Of a DNA stretch of 14,596 nt, positions 7,331 to 13,026 are shown piece by piece. Within the stretch, counting starts at the first letter, position 1, and each line of letters begins with the position of its first letter. The notes under the pieces are model-generated. The model did no database searches and had not been told where the DNA came from. It worked only from the letters and a program-made list of their open reading frames with translations. The position numbers and the translations under genes are program-made. Origin of the DNA: Candidatus Dojkabacteria bacterium (GTDB lineage: Bacteria > Patescibacteriota > Dojkabacteria > J137); the NCBI GenBank assembly GCA_020429545.1, contig JAGQLF010000022.1:1-14596 (forward strand), given 5' to 3'.

Positions 7331-8524
7331 ATGGCATCTTTATATCAGAATACACAAAGAACAAGAAAAATCTTGGTAGGAATACTTGCTTTTATAGTAT
7401 TAATCTTGCTGATTAATTTATATCAAAATGTGACAGCAGAAGAACCTATAGGAGTAATCCCTAATTCACAGCGGTTCTATGTAAACCCAAATAGAATTTA
7501 TGGAGAAATACCTAGCCCTAACATTCCAGGTATTGAATATAATTTAGATGCAACGTTTTCATTAGATGGAATTCATTTAAAACAATACCCAGATGTGGCA
7601 TATGTATATCAAATTGAACAACCAAGAGAAAGACTTCTCTCTATTTCAGAAGCTGTTTCAACTGCTAATTCACTAGGTTTTATTGGCACAAACTATAGAA
7701 AGTCAGGAACTATACTAACTTGGCAATCCAGTGATGGAACTAAAACTTTAACTTATGATCTAACAGAAAGAAAATGGAAGTTAGATACAAGGTTTTTAGA
7801 TAATGACGCAGCACTATCTAGAAAAGATCTTTTTGATGCAGGTAACTTAATTGAGCTACAACTTCAGTACGAAAAACTTGGAGCAAGAATTATAAATGGA
7901 TTTGGATTAACAGGATTAGGATTGGATAATGTTTTTACAAAAGCGGTAATTGCACAAAAGGGAATAGATGGTTTTTTGGCTGAGGTTGATAACCTTGTTA
8001 ATGCTGAATATGTTCATATGAGCCTTAATAGAAATTTACCAATTTCTGATTTAAAGCCAAGATCAGAACAACCAGAAGGTACACCACCAGAAGCTCCTGC
8101 TACAGCAAAGGTTTATAGCAATGATCCACGTGATGGACAAATTACGCTTCTAGTTTCAAATCAGCTAAAGAATTTTGTGAACGATGTTTTTGAATTTACA
8201 TTCACTGATTTTGAATACAATGAATTAGATAAGGGAGTATATAGTATTATAACTCCAGAAGAGGCTTGGAATAATGTTCAAAATGGTAAAGGTGCACTAA
8301 CATTTATAGAAAAACAAGACTCGAATTATTTTGCAGAGTATAGTAGTGTTAATGTAAGAAGGTTTAATGCGAATCCAACACAAACGGAGTTAGCTTTATA
8401 TGAATCTAATGAGTGGTTTGGCTATGCAATACCAATATATGTTTTTAAAGGTATTGCTGAGCTTGAAGATGGTCAGCTTGCTAACTTTATTTTTTATGCT
8501 GATGCAATAAAGAGGGTTTTATGA
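7331..8524 (+). CDS. Membrane-anchored extracytoplasmic protein, T4SS-locus associated, unknown function
   Basis: A 397-residue protein with a short basic N-terminus and one TM (about 14-34). About 360 residues outside follow with no Cys. Two regions carry a similar opening: LSISEAVSTANSLGF (103-117), leading into LTYDLTERKW, and IITPEEAWNNVQNGKGAL (306-323), leading to ELALYESNEWFGYAIPIYVFKG (353-374). The (S/T)xxEA pattern and the aromatic beta-strands loosely recall PepSY/YycI-type beta folds, but I cannot assign a family with confidence. A Pro-rich linker (about 242-258) separates the two lobes. It overlaps the next gene by 4 nt (ATGA at 8521-8524), so the two are translationally coupled and probably act together. 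TATAAA at 7308-7313 is the best visible -10. No SD precedes the ATG. Confidence 0.7.
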   Translation: MASLYQNTQRTRKILVGILAFIVLILLINLYQNVTAEEPIGVIPNSQRFYVNPNRIYGEIPSPNIPGIEYNLDATFSLDGIHLKQYPDVAYVYQIEQPRERLLSISEAVSTANSLGFIGTNYRKSGTILTWQSSDGTKTLTYDLTERKWKLDTRFLDNDAALSRKDLFDAGNLIELQLQYEKLGARIINGFGLTGLGLDNVFTKAVIAQKGIDGFLAEVDNLVNAEYVHMSLNRNLPISDLKPRSEQPEGTPPEAPATAKVYSNDPRDGQITLLVSNQLKNFVNDVFEFTFTDFEYNELDKGVYSIITPEEAWNNVQNGKGALTFIEKQDSNYFAEYSSVNVRRFNANPTQTELALYESNEWFGYAIPIYVFKGIAELEDGQLANFIFYADAIKRVL

Positions 8525-10152
8525 AAATAAATATTTCTAAACTCAAATTTTTGTTATTGATACTTACGCTTAGTTTGTTGATAGGTGCAGTTGGGTTCAG
8601 TTCATTGAGGAAGGACATTATTGTTGAGGCACAATCAGCACCACTAATTTCTGGCGCAGGCACTGCATGTATAAGACGAGAGGCAGATTGTCCAGAAAAA
8701 TATACTAATATCTCAAAAGCAAACTTAAGCTTTAATGGTATTTCTCAAGGTGACTTCTATGAGTCGCTTCGTGAGACATATAAAGGGTATGAACCTCAAG
8801 ATCTTTGTATTAGAGACGATTTAACTAATATTATTAGTTTCTTATCTAACGAAAATACAGGTGACTTTACTTATCAGGCACAAGCCGATTCACAATTAGA
8901 GTACTATAACTCTGCTCCAGATTTCTGGAACAGTTCCGCTGTGTGGTTCCCTAAAGCTTGCCCTAGTGGATGGTCACCTAGTAGAAGTCCTAATGATTTA
9001 ACGGTAGTTGGATTGGGACCTCTTGGAGAAATTGAGTGGGATGCACCTTGGGGATGTTGTCCTGCTGGGTATCGATTCATAAACAAAACTAGTGAACAAA
9101 CTCCAACAGCATATCAACAAGGTGTTTGTTGTGCATCTTCAAGTGCTGCTGAATGGAAGGGGGCAACTCATAATGGTAAAGATGCGGGTTGCTTTGCAGC
9201 AGACGGTAAAACAGAGGTAGATAGAAAACAAGATTTTTCAGTGTACTCTTTTTCAACACCCCAGGAAGTAGTTAATATTCTACCCAATGCAGGATTAGAG
9301 TCAATTCAGCAGCTCTCAGAAAATGTAAGTGACATTGCTCCAGATTTACAGAAAGACGGATGGACAGCGGTGTTTCCTCAATTCGGACTTGGGCTTGGAC
9401 AAGTTCATAGTGCAATTTGGGATGGGACTGAAAATAATGTCGATGAAAACGTAAGAATTTATATTGGTAAACAAATAGGATCTCAAAATACATGCCGAAC
9501 TGCTAATGGTTGTGCAGTCATCGATACAAATTCAGGAGGTTCTGCTGAAGACTTAGGTGGAGTTGGGCTTCAAGCGGTTGGTGTAGGAAATGGTTCTGGA
9601 TATGAGATAGTTGATGCTGGATTGCTTCTATCAGAAGGAAGTGAAGATTTTAATTGTGTGAGGTGTTTTAATGCAGGGGAAGCCATTGCATTGAGAGATA
9701 CTGGAGATTATATTACGTGCAGTTCAGCTACAACGGCGACAGATAATGTTACAAATTCTTCAGATTTATTTGGAATATGTAAGGGTGACGGTCTAACAGT
9801 GAAACAAGCTTTAGCTGTTTGTCAAAATCCTAATGAAGCAGATGCTCAGGTGCAAAGAAAGTGCTTGGAACAAGGGGGAATATATATTGCAATTGGTTGT
9901 ATTGATCCTTCACCACTTGGATTAATAACAGGATTAATTAGAATTGCACTAGGTGTTGTTGGTGGTGTGGCACTAGTACAAATAATTCTTGCTGGTCTTG
10001 CTTATCAAAGCGGTAACCAAGAACAAATTCAAAAAGCTCAATCTAGAGTATTCTCTACAATTGGAGGTTTAGCAGTTTTGATATTCAGTGTTTTAATACT
10101 TCGAATAATTGGAGTAAATATTTTAGATGTGGTTCCAGAAGGACTTTTTTAG
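8521..10152 (+). CDS. Cys-rich surface protein with C-terminal T4SS pilin-like TM hairpin
   Basis: A 543-residue protein. The N-terminal signal/anchor covers about 9-27. The ectodomain (about 40-460) carries 18 Cys, including two CC pairs (WGCCPAGY at 177-184, GVCC at 201-204) and a CVRC (379-382), so it is probably disulfide-stabilised. The C-terminal 80 residues are two TM helices (about 465-495 and 511-535) joined by a short polar loop, GNQEQIQKAQSR (498-509). That TM-G(N)xxxxxKAxxx-TM hairpin matches the small VirB2/TrbC-like T4SS pilins of Patescibacteria, which are usually only about 100 residues. Here the hairpin carries a large Cys-rich head, so it may be a pilus tip, an adhesin or a non-pilin channel subunit rather than the major pilin. 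It starts inside the stop of the preceding gene (ATGA overlap), showing coupled translation. Confidence 0.7.
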   Translation: MKINISKLKFLLLILTLSLLIGAVGFSSLRKDIIVEAQSAPLISGAGTACIRREADCPEKYTNISKANLSFNGISQGDFYESLRETYKGYEPQDLCIRDDLTNIISFLSNENTGDFTYQAQADSQLEYYNSAPDFWNSSAVWFPKACPSGWSPSRSPNDLTVVGLGPLGEIEWDAPWGCCPAGYRFINKTSEQTPTAYQQGVCCASSSAAEWKGATHNGKDAGCFAADGKTEVDRKQDFSVYSFSTPQEVVNILPNAGLESIQQLSENVSDIAPDLQKDGWTAVFPQFGLGLGQVHSAIWDGTENNVDENVRIYIGKQIGSQNTCRTANGCAVIDTNSGGSAEDLGGVGLQAVGVGNGSGYEIVDAGLLLSEGSEDFNCVRCFNAGEAIALRDTGDYITCSSATTATDNVTNSSDLFGICKGDGLTVKQALAVCQNPNEADAQVQRKCLEQGGIYIAIGCIDPSPLGLITGLIRIALGVVGGVALVQIILAGLAYQSGNQEQIQKAQSRVFSTIGGLAVLIFSVLILRIIGVNILDVVPEGLF

Positions 10153-10282
10153 CCACTAGCTTCGTGCTGCTAGCTACTAGAATTGTGAAAATTACCATTA
10201 ATTACAACAAATAACTACTGGTTACTGCACAATATCCTTGAGCAGCTATAACTAAGGGTAAAGTTACTTAGTCTTAAATCTA
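10153..10282. other. Intergenic spacer between the pilin-like gene and the ligase
   Basis: No gene or tRNA is visible here. Just after the pilin-like stop, CTAGC (10156-10160) can pair with GCTAG (10169-10173) around an 8-nt loop, but no T-run follows on the + strand, so it is a poor terminator. Further on, ACTAAG (10251-10256) and CTTAGT (10267-10272) form a 6-bp inverted repeat with a 10-nt gap, 11 bp before the ligase -35. That could be a weak operator. Confidence 0.35.
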
Positions 10283-10310
10283 TTTTCACTTCTCTCTCAA
10301 CTGCTATAAT
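10283..10310 (+). promoter_or_regulatory. Extended -10 promoter of the ligase operon, leaderless geometry
   Basis: TTTTCA (10283-10288, four of six to the -35 consensus) is followed by 16 bp and a perfect TATAAT (10305-10310) preceded by TGC, the extended -10 element. Only 5 nt (10311-10315) separate TATAAT from the ATG at 10316, so the transcript should begin at or beside the start codon. No Shine-Dalgarno site exists or could fit. Confidence 0.75.
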
Positions 10311-10315
10311 TATTT

Positions 10316-12115
10316 ATGAAATTTAAAGATTTTTCAGAATACCTTCTTAAGCTCGAAAACATTGCTAGTCGTAATGATATGACTACTCTGCTTGCAGATT
10401 TATTTAAAGGTTTAGATAAATCAGAAGTAAAAGAGGCATTCTATTTACTAAATGGAAGATTAGCTCCAAAGTTTGTTGATTTAGAATTCAATTATTCTAG
10501 AAAACTGATTTTAAAAGCTTTAGGCAGTGCAATAAATAGTGAGGCTGAAGTCAGTGCTTTATTCAAGCAAAAAGGTGACGTTGGTTTAGTTGCAGAGGTT
10601 GTAAAAGAGTCTCATCCAAATCTATCTGTTGACGGAGCTTTGTTTAATGAAGGCGATAATAGTTCAGAATTATCTATTACAGAAGTGTTCGAAAAACTAA
10701 AACAGATTGCGAATTTTGAAGGAAAAGGGTCACAAGAAAGTAAAATTCAAAGTTATATTGAACTTGTTAATCAGCTAGACTCAGTTTCTTGCAGATATGT
10801 AACTAGAATTATTATTGGGGAGCTTAGACTTGGGATAAGCGATAAAACCTTGCTAGATGCTCTATCTTGGTTTATATCTGGAGATAAGTCTAATAGAAAA
10901 CTTTTAGATCAAGCTTTTGGTTATAAAGCAGATATTGGTGAACTGGCCGAATTAGTAATTACTTCCGACGAAGTAATACTTGCACTTGAAAAAATATCTC
11001 TAACACCAGGAATACCACTAGCATCAAAACTAGTTGAACGAGAATCTACTGCCGAATCAGTTTGGGATCGAATGCCAAATTGTTTTGTACAACCAAAACT
11101 AGACGGATTAAGAGGTCAGTTGCATTTTTATAGTAATAGAGGTGCAGTATTTTCTAGAAACATGGAAAATATGACCGAACACTTCCCCGATTTAGTTCAA
11201 GGATTAAAACAGTTAAATGTAGACTCTATTATTTTAGACTCAGAAATAGTTGGTTATGACGTAAAAAAACAAGGATATTTAACTTATCAAGAAACAATGC
11301 AAAGAAGACGAAAATACGATGTTGAAGAATATGCAGCATCTATTCCAGTTAGAGCAATGTGTTTTGATGTTCTATATCTAAATGGCCAAGACTTAACACA
11401 AACTCCAATTGAAGAACGAATTGAAAAATTAAAAAAATTACTAGGTAATGCTGCTGATTCAGACAGTCTACACATGCTAGAAACATTGCAGATGGAGAGT
11501 GTAGAAGAATTGTCCGAATACTTTGAAGAAAAAGTTATGTCTGGTTTAGAAGGCATTATTACAAAAGAAACTAGATCAAACTACGAACCTGGAACAAGAA
11601 ACTATAAGTGGATAAAGCTAAAAGCAAATACCAAGTCAGAATTAGTTGATACGCTAGATGTTGCTGTACTTGGATATTATACAGGACGAGGTCAAAGAGC
11701 AAAATTTGGGCTTGGTGCAATACTAACTGGTATATACGATCCCAAAACAGATAAATACTACTCAGTTGGAAAAGTAGGAACAGGAATTACAGATGAGATG
11801 TTTATGATGGTTGCAAAAGATTTAAAACCACTTGAATTAGAAAAGAAACCAGAAAATTATGAAGTAGACTCAACACTCTACCCTGACGTTTGGGTTGAGC
11901 CAAAGATTATAATAGAGATTGATGCAGATGAAATTACAAGAAGTACAAATCATACAGCTGCAAAAGGAATCGAAACAAATATTCCTAAAGATAAACCAGA
12001 TAGAGGATTATCAGTAAGGTTTCCAAGACTTAAGATTTGGAATAGAGATAAAGAATACCCCAATACTGTAGAAGAACTTGTTAGAATATATGAATTAAGA
12101 AAAAATAAAACATAA
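10316..12115 (+). CDS. lig: ATP-dependent DNA ligase, archaeal/eukaryotic type I
   Basis: A 599-residue ligase that seals nicks in duplex DNA through ligase-AMP and DNA-AMP intermediates. An N-terminal DNA-binding domain (about 1-225) precedes the nucleotidyltransferase core. Motif I is PKLDG with the adenylated K261; SRN lies at 280-282; motif III is LDSE (307-310); motif IIIa is FDVLYLNG (350-357); motif IV is EGIITK (412-417); motif V is KWIKLK (431-436). The OB domain ends with motif VI RFPRLKIWNRDK (568-579). All key motifs look intact, and the length matches archaeal replicative ligases (about 550-610 residues), longer than the minimal LigC/LigD-type bacterial enzymes. Most bacteria rely on NAD-dependent LigA; whether this genome also has one cannot be seen. 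The next gene begins 3 nt after the stop. The start is fixed by the strong promoter 5 nt upstream. Confidence 0.93.
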   Translation: MKFKDFSEYLLKLENIASRNDMTTLLADLFKGLDKSEVKEAFYLLNGRLAPKFVDLEFNYSRKLILKALGSAINSEAEVSALFKQKGDVGLVAEVVKESHPNLSVDGALFNEGDNSSELSITEVFEKLKQIANFEGKGSQESKIQSYIELVNQLDSVSCRYVTRIIIGELRLGISDKTLLDALSWFISGDKSNRKLLDQAFGYKADIGELAELVITSDEVILALEKISLTPGIPLASKLVERESTAESVWDRMPNCFVQPKLDGLRGQLHFYSNRGAVFSRNMENMTEHFPDLVQGLKQLNVDSIILDSEIVGYDVKKQGYLTYQETMQRRRKYDVEEYAASIPVRAMCFDVLYLNGQDLTQTPIEERIEKLKKLLGNAADSDSLHMLETLQMESVEELSEYFEEKVMSGLEGIITKETRSNYEPGTRNYKWIKLKANTKSELVDTLDVAVLGYYTGRGQRAKFGLGAILTGIYDPKTDKYYSVGKVGTGITDEMFMMVAKDLKPLELEKKPENYEVDSTLYPDVWVEPKIIIEIDADEITRSTNHTAAKGIETNIPKDKPDRGLSVRFPRLKIWNRDKEYPNTVEELVRIYELRKNKT

Positions 12116-12118
12116 CAT

Positions 12119-12688
12119 ATGGATAGAGTAAAAGATTTGATCATTAAAATGTTCTACTCAATTTTAGGAGTCATAGTTGCATTCATTCTAGTCAGATTTT
12201 TATTAGATCAGATTGAACTTAATGAAGAGAATGCCATTATCGCTTTCTTAATTAATGTTACAGACGGATTTGTAGCACCGTTCGCTGAAATTATTCCAAG
12301 CTCATATAATTTCCCATTGGTTCTAGATGCGGGATTTGCAGTATTAATATATATAACTTGGGGAACAGTATTAGTACTGTTTATTGCAGCATTTCTTCAA
12401 GAATCTAAAAAAGAAATTGTAAAAGATTCAACTGATGCAATATTCAAATTTGTTGAAAGCTTGTTAGTTTTAAGATTAGTATTTGATTTCTTTGCATTAA
12501 ATGCAGATACACCATTTGTAAAATTGATAACTAATTCCACAACTTGGGCTGAAGGATTAATAGAATCGAGCTTTTTGGGTGAACGAATGAGTATATCAGT
12601 ACTACTAATGCTATTTATAATAGTAATTTTTGATCTGATTACAGAAAGAATAATTGAAATGATTGTAAGTGAATCTAAATCCGAATAA
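12119..12688 (+). CDS. YggT-like integral membrane protein with two repeats
   Basis: A 189-residue protein with about four TM helices: 13-27, 68-92, 113-126 and 157-176. It appears to be an internal duplication. The first half (FILVRFLLDQIELNEENAII…VTDGFVAPFAEIIP, about 22-60) and the second (LLVLRLVFDFFALNADTPFVKLI, about 115-137, leading to GLIESSF) share an R-(F/V)-aliphatic helix followed by an Asn- and acid-rich loop and a second hydrophobic segment. This is the plan of the YggT family, including the usual PF-x-IIP element after helix 1. YggT proteins are poorly characterised; roles in osmotic tolerance and in envelope or division functions have been proposed in some bacteria. The gene follows the ligase by 3 nt with no SD and is co-transcribed, but no functional tie to DNA ligation is evident. 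The YggT assignment is moderate. Confidence 0.6.
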   Translation: MDRVKDLIIKMFYSILGVIVAFILVRFLLDQIELNEENAIIAFLINVTDGFVAPFAEIIPSSYNFPLVLDAGFAVLIYITWGTVLVLFIAAFLQESKKEIVKDSTDAIFKFVESLLVLRLVFDFFALNADTPFVKLITNSTTWAEGLIESSFLGERMSISVLLMLFIIVIFDLITERIIEMIVSESKSE

Positions 12689-12760
12689 TAGATACATCAG
12701 AATTAGCAAAATATTCTATGCAAATTTACGACTTCCAATCATAGTACTTAATCAAGGGGT

Positions 12761-12781
12761 GTTAATACATTTAGTATTAAC
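12761..12781. repeat. Perfect 8-bp hairpin GTTAATAC/GTATTAAC
   Basis: GTTAATAC (12761-12768), loop ATTTA (12769-12773) and GTATTAAC (12774-12781) form a perfect stem followed by TTT. It is 72 bp past the YggT-like stop and could act as a weak terminator for the ligase operon, or be half of a repeat element. Confidence 0.6.
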
Positions 12782-12807
12782 TTTAGCACAAGGACAATTA
12801 TGAATTC

Positions 12808-12845
12808 TTTTTCGTACTTTTGTAGGCACAAAAGTACTGCAAAAA
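12808..12845. repeat. Perfect 10-bp hairpin with outer T5/A5 arms
   Basis: GTACTTTTGT (12814-12823) pairs perfectly with ACAAAAGTAC (12828-12837) around a 4-nt AGGC loop. Outside this, TTTTT (12808-12812) and AAAAA (12841-12845) can extend the stem past a small asymmetric bulge. Read on the minus strand the hairpin ends in a T-run, so it could serve as an intrinsic terminator for uvrC, though it lies about 180 bp past the uvrC stop. Confidence 0.6.
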
Positions 12846-12851
12846 GCCTTG

Positions 12852-12915
12852 GGGTAAAAAGTTCGCATCTCAAGCTTATACTTTATTTTATCAGTAATTG
12901 GCTCAGTTTTTACCC
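12852..12915. repeat. 9-bp inverted repeat GGGTAAAAA/TTTTTACCC, 46-nt spacer
   Basis: GGGTAAAAA (12852-12860) and TTTTTACCC (12907-12915) are perfect reverse complements 46 nt apart. Flanking TTGGGG (12849-12854) and CCCCAA (12919-12924) offer an alternative pairing with an offset. The ends could be the termini of a short inserted element or an additional long hairpin. Confidence 0.45.
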
Positions 12916-12962
12916 TAAACCCCAAACGTGCTAGTTGTAATAAATGCTAAAGGTTTGAGATT

Positions 12963-13026
12963 ACCCCCCCACCATCTCCTTTATTTAAAAGGGAGGTGGT
13001 CCCGATTTATCTAGACCGGAGGGGGT
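12963..13026. repeat. C/G-rich compound palindrome (REP/MITE-like) abutting uvrC
   Basis: Outer arms ACCCCC (12963-12968) and GGGGGT (13021-13026) enclose a 12-bp hairpin: 12971-12982 pairs with 12989-13000, two of the pairs being G-T, around a 6-nt loop. A smaller segment follows (13001-13020) with a TCTAGA core flanked by GG/CC. Both the high G+C content and the nested, cruciform-like design contrast with the AT-rich surroundings and recall dispersed REP/MITE-like elements. The last outer base is the first base of the uvrC stop codon complement, so the element touches the gene end. It may also function as a bidirectional terminator. Confidence 0.6.

Larger units (their letters stand above)
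12689..13025. other. 337-bp gene-free stretch packed with palindromes
   Basis: This spacer lies between the convergent YggT-like gene and uvrC. It has no convincing CDS. It holds four inverted repeats: a perfect 8-bp one (12761-12781), a perfect 10-bp one with extended T/A arms (12808-12845), a 9-bp one with a 46-nt loop (12852-12915), and a C/G-rich compound palindrome (12963-13026). Some of these must end transcription from both sides, but their number and perfection exceed what terminators need, so part of the stretch is probably dispersed repeat DNA. Confidence 0.7.

Noticed and set aside
8519..8530. TGA recoded as Gly (code 25), which would extend the 397-residue protein by two residues
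   Set aside because: Long ORFs across the window contain no internal TGA while using GGA/GGT for Gly, and the ATGA overlap is a normal coupled stop-start.
8960..9135. Granulin-like domain suggested by WGCCPAGY and GVCC
   Set aside because: Only two CC pairs with wide spacing are present, against the four closely spaced pairs of a granulin module. The resemblance is local and probably convergent.
10151..10180. Terminator after the pilin-like gene (CTAGC/GCTAG hairpin)
   Set aside because: The stem is only 5 bp and no T-run follows it; the T-run lies upstream, inside the gene.
10153..10315. tRNA or riboswitch in the pre-ligase spacer
   Set aside because: No T-loop GTTCRA-like or anticodon-arm pattern is visible, and the promoter places the transcript start at the ligase ATG, leaving no room for a leader RNA.
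12800..12934. A 44-codon ORF (starts MNSFSYFCRHKS) in the long spacer
   Set aside because: It runs straight through two palindromes, which impose its sequence. It has no promoter at leaderless distance and no domain, so it is most likely a by-product of the repeats.
12689..13025. Frameshifted remnant of the missing UvrC HhH domain
   Set aside because: Reading the minus strand beyond the stop shows no IPGIGPKR-like sequence; the region is palindromes and AT-rich spacer.
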